The position numbers were made by a program, and so were the translations under genes. Positions 17,919 through 25,369 of a stretch of 64,000 nt of DNA are shown here, piece by piece; the stretch's first letter is position 1, and every line of letters starts with the position of its first letter. The notes beneath the pieces were generated by a model. The model was not told where the DNA came from. It made no database searches and saw nothing but the letters and a program-made list of their open reading frames with translations. The DNA is from Polaromonas sp. CF318 (GTDB taxonomy: Bacteria > Pseudomonadota > Gammaproteobacteria > Burkholderiales > Burkholderiaceae_C): NCBI RefSeq assembly GCF_000282655.1, contig NZ_AKIV01000021.1, positions 1 through 64,000 of the forward strand, given 5' to 3'.

Positions 17919-19052
17919 ATGGCAAACATTGAACAATTTCCCTTTATCTCGGTTTCCGGCAGCCCGCGCGAACGCGGCCTGCAGTACGGTCGCCAGGCCG
18001 CCGGCCGGGTGCGCGGCAGCGCGCGCCTCTACGGCCAGACCCTGGTTAACCTGGGCTACAGCGAGCAGGCGCGCGCGCGCCTGATTGACTTCTTCGCCAA
18101 GGAAATCGGCGATTTCGCGCCGCACTACATCGACGAGATGCGCGGTATCGCCGAAGGCGCGGGCGTGGACTTCCAGGACATCGTGATGATCAATGCCCGC
18201 ACCGAGGTGCTGGCCAAGGCGCGCGCAGAGAAAGTCCAGCAGGCAGACAAGGAGCCCGGCGACGGCTGCACAGGCGCGCTGATACTGCCCGAGCGTTCGG
18301 CCAACGGCAACCTCCTGCACGGGCAGAACTGGGACTGGCGCGCCGAATGCGTCGAAACCGCCGTCGTGCTGCGCGTGCGCAACGACCACGGCCCCGACTT
18401 CCTGACCTTTGTCGAGGCCGGCGGGCTGGCCCGCAGCGGCTTCAACAGCGCGGGCGTATCCATCACCGCCAACTACCTGGAGTCGGACCGCGACTTCAAG
18501 CAGCTGGGCGTGCCGCTGTCGCTGATACGCCGCAAGGTGCTGGAGCAGGAGATTTTTTCGCTGGCCATGAAGGCCGTGGCGGCCACGCCCAAGTCCTGCT
18601 CCAACAACCTCATGCTGGGCATGGCGCAGGGCTTCGGCATCGACTTCGAATGCACGACCAATGAGTCTTTCCCGATTTACCCTGGCGCAGACAACCTCAT
18701 CGTGCACGCCAACCACTGGATGAGCCCGGTCGCGCTCAGCAAGCTGGTGGACCTGGGCATTTCCCAGTCGCCGGACAGCCACTACCGCGACTGGCGCGTG
18801 CGCAAGCTGCTCAATGCCAAGGACAAGCTGAGCCGCCAGGATTTGAAGAACGCCTTTTTTGACGACTTCGGCCTGCCCTATTCCGTCTGCCGCCCGCCGC
18901 GCCTGGGCAGCCACGACAACCTCTCGGCCTCGGTGGCCATGGTCATCATGGAACCCGCCGCCGGCGAGATGGAAGTCGCGCCCCTGCCGGCGCTGAACCG
19001 CGTGTTCACCTGCTACAGCCTGACGCAGGAGCCGCGGCTCTCCGCAGCCTGA
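17919..19052 (+). CDS. C45 family peptidase/acyltransferase (AAT-like NTN hydrolase)
   Basis: 377 residues, similar to isopenicillin-N acyltransferase-type proteins. Seen: the family start SGSPRERGLQYGRQAAGRV, and the autocatalytic nucleophile in DGCTGALILPE (cysteine about residue 110) followed by LLHGQNWDW. The fold self-cleaves before this cysteine to make the active NTN hydrolase. It is the last gene of the LysR-linked importer operon (125 bases after the binding protein), so I infer it removes an acyl or peptide group from the imported compound. No signal peptide, so cytoplasmic. Confidence 0.88.
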   Translation: MANIEQFPFISVSGSPRERGLQYGRQAAGRVRGSARLYGQTLVNLGYSEQARARLIDFFAKEIGDFAPHYIDEMRGIAEGAGVDFQDIVMINARTEVLAKARAEKVQQADKEPGDGCTGALILPERSANGNLLHGQNWDWRAECVETAVVLRVRNDHGPDFLTFVEAGGLARSGFNSAGVSITANYLESDRDFKQLGVPLSLIRRKVLEQEIFSLAMKAVAATPKSCSNNLMLGMAQGFGIDFECTTNESFPIYPGADNLIVHANHWMSPVALSKLVDLGISQSPDSHYRDWRVRKLLNAKDKLSRQDLKNAFFDDFGLPYSVCRPPRLGSHDNLSASVAMVIMEPAAGEMEVAPLPALNRVFTCYSLTQEPRLSAA

Positions 19053-19068
19053 AACAGCCTTCCATGAA

Positions 19069-21342
19069 TTAGAGTACCGCGGCAAGCTGGTCCAGGTCCA
19101 GCGATGGGACGAACTTGGGGTTGACATAGCGCTTGCGGATCTCGGCTTCAGAGAATTCCACCATGTCCGCACTCTTGGCACTTGCGCCGCCGCCGGCGAT
19201 CCAGGCGCTTTCCCAGATGTGGGCCAGGTTGCGTATGCCCAGGGCCATGACCTTGGCGGTATTGGCGCCGAACTGCTCCCACAGGCCGTCTACCACCGCG
19301 CGCGAGGCGCCCTCGCCGAGTTCGACGTAGGCGTCGCAGATCTCTGAAGGCGGGATCAACCGGGCGACGTCATCCATGAGCTTGACGGTGGCGACCGCAG
19401 CCTTTTGCCCTTCGTCGATCTTGGCCAGCGCGGCGGCCGGCTTGGCCAGCACTTTGTCGATGGCCTCGAACAGTTCGGCGGCCTTGGCGTCAATCATCTT
19501 GGTTTCGTAGACCGAATGCACGCCCTTGGCGGGCCAGTCTTTTTTGGGCTTGCCGGTGCTGGTGACGCCTTCGGTGGCCTGGTCCTGGTAGCCGTCGGCC
19601 AGGAAAGAGCCGTGCAGCGGCTGGCAGGCGTCGCCCACATAGTGCGCCAGCAGCCCCGCCGCGGCCACATAGCTGGCGTAGTCCTTCTTCTCGACATAAG
19701 CGACCATGGCGTCGTAGAACTGCCAGACGCGAAAAGGCAGGCAGCCGCGCGACTTGGAGGCCGTGGAGCCCACGCTGTCGTAAAAGCCCTGCCAGTATTC
19801 CACCGTCACCCTGTCCGTATCCTGCATGCACAGCTCGCGCAAGCTGGGCCCGTCGCCGGGGCCGGGCACGTCGATGTCGGCATAGTGGGTGGGGTGTTCC
19901 GGCCCGCTGTTAAAGCCGGTGTCGCGCCCGCCCTTGACCTTGCCGGGCTGCTTTTTCCAGATCACGTCGGGCACGTCGGCCAGGGCGATAAAACCCGTCG
20001 TGTCCTTGAGCGCCTCGTTGATCTTGCCGGGTGCGATGTCGGCGCGATCAAAGCTGATGCGCAGCGCATTGGCCGCCAGCAGCTTGGCGAGTTTTTTGTC
20101 CTTGACCTGCTCGACTGCGACATTGCCTATGCTGTAGTGGCCGGTCGCGCCCCAGTAGGGCTGGGCCGCCGTGTTGTGGGCCGACACCAGCTCCACGTCC
20201 AGCAGCTTGCAGACATTGCTGAGGTTGGTCGCCAGCGCGAAGTTGTAGGCCCCGCCGTCGACACTGAAAGTCTGCGCGCCCCATTCCACCGCGAGCGGGC
20301 GGTAGGAAACCTTGCCCGGCACACCTTTGCTGTCTTTCTCTTCTTCCGCCTTGAGGTGCCAGACCGTGCCGGAGTCGCCAGGCTGGGTCTGGTGGGCCGG
20401 GTCTTGCGGCGCGATCAGCAAATCGGCCACGTAGTCATAACCGCCCACCGATTTGTAGCGGTAAAACAGCGCCTTGATGCGTCCCTCCAGGTGGCCCGAG
20501 GCCGCGCCGAAAGCGGAGACCGGGTGGTCTATCAGTTGCAAGCCCAGGTTCTGCTCGTTAAGGTCCGCCAGTGCGCCTATCTCGCCTATGCCATAGACAC
20601 TGCTGGTCCAGTCCCGGGCGTCGTCGACCTCGACCAGGCCGACGTCCAGGTTCAGATAGGTCTGCTTGCCCGCAAAAGACGGATAGACCTCGGTAAAGGG
20701 CAAACGCGTGAGCTGGCGCTCGGAGGCATGGCCGACCTCGACCTCCTCGCCGCGCAGACGCGCATGGACGGGCTCGCCGGGCTCGCCGCAGACATGGCGG
20801 TTGGTCAGCGCATACATTGTGTGGCCGTCGCTGACCAGGCAGCCGGCGCTGGCGCTGCGCACCAGACCCTGGTTGCGGATCAGCAGCGGAAAGCCGCCGC
20901 CTATGGCCGCCTCCGGCCAGATCCATGAGGGCAGCGGCTTGCGGGCCGGGGCCTGCGGCTCCACCTTGACCACGCAGACCGGCACCACGCGGCCGTCGGG
21001 CAAATAAAGAATCCTGGGCACCATGTCCTGCGGGTGCAGCTTGCTGCTGGCGAAAGCTTTTTCCTCCACCCACTCATCCACCATGACCAGCATGCAGGGC
21101 CAGGAATAGGGTCGCACCTCGGAGTTGGCGAAAGTGCGCTCCACCTTTTTTTTGCCTGTGGATTTTTTGACCGGGTTTTTCGCGTCCGGCCAGGGGTCGC
21201 TGCGCCGTATCAGGTACAAACCCACCGCCGTGCCCACGACATTGCGCTTGTTGAGCATGTGCACGTGGAACTGGTTGCGCGCGTCCAGCAGGTCGCGCAC
21301 GGAAAGGCTGGCGTAGCTGTTCTGGCTGCTCAGGATGTCCAT
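19069..21342 (-). CDS. Trypsin-like protease fused to an S1/P1-nuclease/phospholipase C-like domain
   Basis: 757 residues. ATG at 21342 chosen because GGAGGAATTCC precedes it; the frame is open further upstream. About residues 130-340 form a chymotrypsin-fold protease: histidine in ALTNRHVCGE, aspartate in NLDVGLVEV, serine in TQPGDSGTVW. About residues 450-640 resemble zinc-dependent S1/P1 nucleases or phospholipase C: TGFIALADVPD, HPTHYADID, and LLAHYVGDACQPLHGS with the metal-binding His/Asp/His. There is no signal peptide. A 24-bp palindrome shared with the secretion genes lies upstream at 21527-21550. Convergent with the C45 gene (16 bases between stops). I do not know a characterised protein with this pair of domains. 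Confidence 0.75.
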   Translation of the reverse strand: MDILSSQNSYASLSVRDLLDARNQFHVHMLNKRNVVGTAVGLYLIRRSDPWPDAKNPVKKSTGKKKVERTFANSEVRPYSWPCMLVMVDEWVEEKAFASSKLHPQDMVPRILYLPDGRVVPVCVVKVEPQAPARKPLPSWIWPEAAIGGGFPLLIRNQGLVRSASAGCLVSDGHTMYALTNRHVCGEPGEPVHARLRGEEVEVGHASERQLTRLPFTEVYPSFAGKQTYLNLDVGLVEVDDARDWTSSVYGIGEIGALADLNEQNLGLQLIDHPVSAFGAASGHLEGRIKALFYRYKSVGGYDYVADLLIAPQDPAHQTQPGDSGTVWHLKAEEEKDSKGVPGKVSYRPLAVEWGAQTFSVDGGAYNFALATNLSNVCKLLDVELVSAHNTAAQPYWGATGHYSIGNVAVEQVKDKKLAKLLAANALRISFDRADIAPGKINEALKDTTGFIALADVPDVIWKKQPGKVKGGRDTGFNSGPEHPTHYADIDVPGPGDGPSLRELCMQDTDRVTVEYWQGFYDSVGSTASKSRGCLPFRVWQFYDAMVAYVEKKDYASYVAAAGLLAHYVGDACQPLHGSFLADGYQDQATEGVTSTGKPKKDWPAKGVHSVYETKMIDAKAAELFEAIDKVLAKPAAALAKIDEGQKAAVATVKLMDDVARLIPPSEICDAYVELGEGASRAVVDGLWEQFGANTAKVMALGIRNLAHIWESAWIAGGGASAKSADMVEFSEAEIRKRYVNPKFVPSLDLDQLAAVL

Positions 21343-21753
21343 GGAATTCCTCCGTGTGTTGAGGCTCAGGCCAGCAGGCATTGTGCGCAGCCGGATGGGC
21401 CTGATCAATCCTCCAATAGGAGGAGAAAAACAGCTTCACCGGGTTTTGTGACGCGGGTATGTCCAGGCCGCCGCCAACGGGGCATGCAAGCAATAAAACA
21501 AGCAATGCAAAAAAAGCATGGCCAAAGCAATGTCTTTCTGGCGACATTGCGAGATCATTCAAGTTACAGCAAGCCAAGGCCATGCGCGCGACATTGAGGG
21601 CAAAACCCGTGGCGCATGGGCCTCTTGCAGCGTCCCAAACCATGCGGACCCCATGTGCATCGCCGCGACCCGCTTCGATACACAAGCCAAGCGAAAGCCA
21701 ACTCCCGCCGCCGGCCATGACGGTGCCGGGGAAACCACAACAGGGTGAATGAC
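21343..21753. promoter_or_regulatory. Divergent intergenic region with 24-bp palindrome (site f)
   Basis: 411 bases between the protease-nuclease fusion gene and a small plus-strand gene. It contains a perfect inverted repeat at 21527-21550 (halves GCAATGTC and GACATTGC, spacer 8 bases). Read toward the minus-strand gene the spacer is GCCAGAAA, close to the CGCAGAAA of sites a and e. A weak TTTTAT -10-like hexamer on the minus strand lies at 21498-21493. The region is less GC-rich than its surroundings and holds no convincing ORF. Confidence 0.6.
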
Positions 21754-22041
21754 ATGGAAGCCGTCAATGCAAGCCATGCAATGTCAATTTATCTGCCTCT
21801 TGCGCTGTATGTCGTTATCGCCGTCATCGGCTGGCGGCTGATGAAATGGCGCCGCAAGTGCAAGGCCCAGAGAGCCGTTTACTGGCAAGCCTGCTACATC
21901 AAGCTGGACAGCCTCGCCAGGTCCCACCGCCTGCGGGCCGCCGAGTTCGAGATCCAGGCCGAGAAATTCCGCCTGCGCTGGCAGCGGGAGCAGCGTGCCC
22001 TGCACAAAAAACGGTTTGACGAGATGTTTCTCAAACGATAG
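21754..22041 (+). CDS. Small membrane-anchored coiled-coil protein, unknown function
   Basis: 95 residues if the ATG at 21754 is used (AGGGTGA 5 bases upstream); GTG at 21745 is an alternative. One hydrophobic segment near the N-terminus (IYLPLALYVVIAVIGWRLM) followed by a strongly basic, heptad-like helix rich in R, K, E and Q (LRAAEFEIQAEKFRLRWQREQRA in overlapping pieces). No known domain recognised. It is the only plus-strand gene between 19 and 52 kb and faces the protease-nuclease fusion across the palindrome region. Confidence 0.55.
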   Translation: MEAVNASHAMSIYLPLALYVVIAVIGWRLMKWRRKCKAQRAVYWQACYIKLDSLARSHRLRAAEFEIQAEKFRLRWQREQRALHKKRFDEMFLKR

Positions 22042-22047
22042 GCCCAT

Positions 22048-22066
22048 GCCGGCCGTCGCGGCCGGC
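22048..22066. other. Hairpin between convergent genes
   Basis: GCCGGCC and GGCCGGC pair around a 5-base loop, just after the stop codon at 22041 and before the end of the minus-strand membrane-protein gene at 22089. No T run follows on either strand, so intrinsic termination is uncertain. Confidence 0.45.
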
Positions 22067-22088
22067 CGCGCCCTCGCCCTGGGAGGCC

Positions 22089-22493
22089 TCAGTTGCGGCC
22101 AAACTTTTTTTTACCCAGGTAGCCGAGGGCGGCAATGCCCAGCAGAACACCCCACTTGGTATACCAGGCGGCCCACCAGGGCAGCGTCTCCTCGTGAAGC
22201 GGGGCGGATGGCAGGTCTTTGACGGCCCAGAAGTCCAGGGCCGGCCACCAGCACAGCCACAGCAGCGACAGCAGCAGGGGCCAGACCGCCCGCGGGCCCA
22301 GCCAGGCAAAGTCATCCCTCAGTTTCCATGAAAGCCCGGTGAGCACCACCAGCACGGCCAGGCGTGCCAGCACCGGGCCGCCGGCGGTCATATCCAGGCC
22401 TAGATAGGCTGAAAATTTCCAGGCAACAAAGGCCGCCAGCGCCACCACGGCCACAAAAAGAAGCCAGCTGTCTTCACTGTCGACCTTGCCCAT
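22089..22493 (-). CDS. Integral membrane protein, unknown function
   Basis: 134 residues with four hydrophobic segments (WLLFVAVVALAAFVAWKFSAYLG; LARLAVLVVLTGLSWKL split by a charged turn; AVWPLLLSLLWLCWWPAL; WGVLLGIAALGYLG) and a basic C-terminus. Tryptophan-rich. No recognised family. Start at the ATG at 22493, two bases past the stop codon of the TPR-glycosyltransferase gene (22496), so it is probably translated as the last gene of that secretion/glycosylation operon. Confidence 0.6.
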   Translation of the reverse strand: MGKVDSEDSWLLFVAVVALAAFVAWKFSAYLGLDMTAGGPVLARLAVLVVLTGLSWKLRDDFAWLGPRAVWPLLLSLLWLCWWPALDFWAVKDLPSAPLHEETLPWWAAWYTKWGVLLGIAALGYLGKKKFGRN

Positions 22494-22495
22494 GC

Positions 22496-24880
22496 CTAGT
22501 CTCTTTTTTGATGGTTGATTTTTTTCGTCGAAGGCCGTAAAGCTCGCGCCTTGCGGGGCGGCCGCTTCGCGGGTGGGCGTGCCGACCACTCGCCCAGCGC
22601 GGCCGCCACCTCGTCAATCGTGCGGTGCCATTCCTCCCCTTCGGCCTGCCTGAACAAGCGCAAGCTGGGATACCAGGCCGAATCGTTTCCTTCCAGCCCC
22701 CAACGCCAATCCGTGTCTATCACGGGCAACAACACCCAGCAGGGTTTACCCAGCGCGCCGGCCAGGTGGGCGACGGCGGTGTCCACGCAGATGACCAGGT
22801 CCAGCTGGCTCACGATGGCGGCCGTGTCCGCGAAATCCTCCATCAACCCGCCGAGGGCCGCCAGCGGCTGACCCGCGGGCGGCTGCGCGGCCTCTTCCTC
22901 GCCCTGGCCTTTTTGCAAGCTGACAAAGCTGAGGCCGGGCACGGACCAGAGCGGCGCCAGGCTGGCCAGCCCGGGAAGCGAGCGGTTGCCGTCATTGCCG
23001 TGGCCCGGGCTGCCTTTCCAGACCAGCCCGATCTTGCGCCCCGCCGCCGGCAGGCGTTCACGCCAGCGCGCCACACGCTCCGGCAATACGCGCACATAGG
23101 GCAGGGGCGCTTCGCCTATGGTGTCGGCCGTCACCGAAAAATGCAGCGGCAGGCTCATCACAAAACACCAGCAGTCATGCGCGGCCAGGCTGTCCTCGTC
23201 GGTCACCACCGCGTCCACCCCTTCCACGGTTTCCAGCAGCGGAACCAGTGGCGCGCGGCACAGCAGGGTCAGGCGCGAGACGCCGCGCGCCTTGAGCAGA
23301 GGGGCGTAGCGCACAAACTGGATGTAGTCGCCGAACCCCTGCTCGGGCCAGATCAGCAATGACTTGCCCGCCAGCGATTCTCCCTGCCATTGCGGCCAGG
23401 GCAGCGAGGGAAAGGGAACCGCGACGGTCTTGCGCTCCGGCGCATAACGCGACTCATACAGCGGCCAGGCCTCGGTGTAGCGCTGCGTGCTCAGCAGCAG
23501 CAGGCACAGGCTGAGGCGGGCCTCGACATAGCCGGGATTGAGTTCCAGCGCGCGCCGGTGCGCCGCCTCGGCCTCCGCCAGGCGCTGGTTGGTCTTGAGC
23601 ATGATGCCCAGGTTGTTGTGGATTTCGGCCCGCTCGGGCTGGAAGGCCAGCGCGTGCCGGTAGGTCGCCTCCGCCTCGGCCAGGCGCCCGTCGCGCTTGA
23701 GCAGGATGCCGAGGTTGTTGTGCGCCTCGGCGTAGTCCGGCTTGAGCGCCAGCGCCCGCCGGTAAGCCGCTTCCGCGTCAAGGGGGCGCCCGCTGTCTTT
23801 GAGCAGGTTGCCCAGGTTGTGATGGGCGTCGGGGTAAGCAGGCCGCAGTTCCACGGCCCGCCGGAAGACGTCCTCCGCCTCCGGCAAACGCCCACTGCTC
23901 TGTAGCAGCAGGCCCAGGTTGTTGCAGGCCTCGGCATAGTCGGGCTTCAGTGCCAGGGCCTGCCGGTAGGCCGCCTCCGCCTCCGGCAGGCGCCGGGCCA
24001 GCTGCAGCAGGTTGCCCAGGTTGCTGTGCGCTTCCGCGTAGTCGGGCCGCAGCGACAGCGCGCGCCGGTAAACCGCCTCCGCTTCAGGCGAGCGCCCTTC
24101 ACTCTTGAGCAACACCCCCAGGTTGTTATGCGCTTCGGCATACTCGGGCCAGGCCTCAAGCGCTTCGCGGTAGGCCGCTTCCGCCTCGATGGAGCGCCGG
24201 TTTTTCTGGTGCCGGTTGCCCAGGTCGTTCAGGGCCCTGGCATGGCCGGGCGTGGAGGGCGTCGCCCGGCCCTGCGACGCGCCGGCTTCGCGCATGCGCC
24301 AGCTGCTTTTCAGCAGGATGCCCAGGTTGTTGTGGGCCTCGGCATAGTCGGGCCTGAGCTGCAGCGCACGCCGGTAGGCTGCCTCAGCCTCGTCCAGGCG
24401 CCCGCTTTTCCTCAGCAGGTTGCCCAGGTTGTTGAGCGCCTCCGCATAGTCGGGCCTGAGCGCCAGCGCGCGGCGGTAGGCCGCCTCGGCTTCGTCCGGG
24501 CGCCGGTTATCCTTTAAAAAAATCCCGAAGTTGTTGTGGGCCGCCGCGTCCTCGGGGTCCAGCGCCAGCGCGCGCCGGAAAGCGGCTTCCGCTTCGTCCG
24601 GCTGCCCGCGGTGCTTCAGCACATTGCCCAGGTTGGCCAGAAAAGCTGCCCTTTCCTCCAGCGCAAGCGCCTGGCGAATCCGCGCTTCCGCCTCGGCAAG
24701 CTCCGCTTTCTGCAGGTGCGCCACACCCAGCATGTGCAAGGCGTCCGCCTGGGCGCCGTCGGCCTGCAACACCTGGAGGTAGCCGGTTTTGGCCTCGTCC
24801 AGCCGGCCCCGCCGGTGGGCGGCCAGTGCCGATTGAAACAGGGCGGCATGGGAAGCAGGCAAGTCGTGCGTGGTGTTCAT
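22496..24880 (-). CDS. TPR-repeat protein with C-terminal GT-B glycosyltransferase-like domain
   Basis: 794 residues. Residues about 10-480 are around thirteen 34-residue tetratricopeptide repeats, each ending near RPDYAEAHNNLG; the DNA shows the matching 102-bp period. One repeat near residue 190-225 is strongly diverged. Residues about 500-780 resemble the heptosyltransferase-like domain of bacterial TPR glycosyltransferases: IWPEQGFGDYIQFVRYAPLL, GLVWKGSPGHGND, DLVICVDTAVAHLAGALGKP (nucleotide-sugar site) and DTDWRWGLEGNDSAWYPSLRLF. Known relatives O-glycosylate proteins or build polysaccharide. Its place after the adhesin and secretion genes suggests it modifies the adhesin or other exported protein; that is inference. 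Confidence 0.85.
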   Translation of the reverse strand: MNTTHDLPASHAALFQSALAAHRRGRLDEAKTGYLQVLQADGAQADALHMLGVAHLQKAELAEAEARIRQALALEERAAFLANLGNVLKHRGQPDEAEAAFRRALALDPEDAAAHNNFGIFLKDNRRPDEAEAAYRRALALRPDYAEALNNLGNLLRKSGRLDEAEAAYRRALQLRPDYAEAHNNLGILLKSSWRMREAGASQGRATPSTPGHARALNDLGNRHQKNRRSIEAEAAYREALEAWPEYAEAHNNLGVLLKSEGRSPEAEAVYRRALSLRPDYAEAHSNLGNLLQLARRLPEAEAAYRQALALKPDYAEACNNLGLLLQSSGRLPEAEDVFRRAVELRPAYPDAHHNLGNLLKDSGRPLDAEAAYRRALALKPDYAEAHNNLGILLKRDGRLAEAEATYRHALAFQPERAEIHNNLGIMLKTNQRLAEAEAAHRRALELNPGYVEARLSLCLLLLSTQRYTEAWPLYESRYAPERKTVAVPFPSLPWPQWQGESLAGKSLLIWPEQGFGDYIQFVRYAPLLKARGVSRLTLLCRAPLVPLLETVEGVDAVVTDEDSLAAHDCWCFVMSLPLHFSVTADTIGEAPLPYVRVLPERVARWRERLPAAGRKIGLVWKGSPGHGNDGNRSLPGLASLAPLWSVPGLSFVSLQKGQGEEEAAQPPAGQPLAALGGLMEDFADTAAIVSQLDLVICVDTAVAHLAGALGKPCWVLLPVIDTDWRWGLEGNDSAWYPSLRLFRQAEGEEWHRTIDEVAAALGEWSARPPAKRPPRKARALRPSTKKINHQKRD

Positions 24881-25024
24881 GGTGGTGCCAAATTCACAAA
24901 TTGAAGCGCACGGAGGTTTCCCCCGCGCGCTTGCAGGTCCTCGTCAAGAACGCTTGCCGGGCATCCTCACCAGATCGCCGAACCGCCGCGGAACGGCATT
25001 ACCCGCCTCCCCCACATCCGTCCT

Positions 25025-25368
25025 TCAGGCGGCCGCGCTCAAATGAACACCCAGCGCCCGGACCACCGGCGACACTCACCCGGGGTTTCCTGGTTGAATA
25101 TCTTCAAGCTGCGATACCACGGGCTGTCCTCGCGCGGCGCCATCCAGCGCCAGCAGGCGTCAAAACGCGACAGCATCCAGGTCGGGCGGGCCAGGCTGGC
25201 GGCCAAGTGGACGCCGGCCAGCCGCCAGGCTTGCACCGACTCCGGCTGCGCCGCCAGCACCTCGTGCACCAGGCGTTCGCAGTCGGCCCAGCGCTTGCCG
25301 GCAGAGGCGCGGTTGGCCGCACGCAGGAACCTGCCGGCCACCGTGGAAATGGCCTGCCCTTCGTCCAT
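25025..25368 (-). pseudogene. Remnant of a second TPR-glycosyltransferase, internally deleted and frameshifted
   Basis: The open frame 25368-25039 encodes 109 residues. Residues about 25-55 look like one TPR unit (ADCERLVHEVLAAQPESVQAW), then the text jumps straight to VHLAASLARPTWMLSRF and WRWMAPREDSPWYRSLKIF, which aligns with the last 60 residues of the neighbouring TPR-glycosyltransferase (AHLAGALGKPCWVLLPV, WRWGLEGNDSAWYPSLRLF). After NQETPGE the frame is lost: in a frame shifted near 25072 the DNA reads on as SPVVRALGVHLSAAA and stops at 25025, the expected family ending. So most of the protein is deleted and the tail is frameshifted. It starts 1 base after the adhesin stop codon. Confidence 0.75.
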
Positions 25369-25369
25369 G

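Noticed and set aside
19405-20928. Long plus-strand open frame (507 codons) opposite the protease-nuclease gene
   Set aside because: It is antisense to a gene with clear domain motifs and a strong ribosome-binding site; such frames are common in high-GC DNA.
23500-24800. 102-bp tandem periodicity that could be taken for a repeat array or CRISPR
   Set aside because: The period is 34 codons and encodes TPR units; there are no unique spacers.
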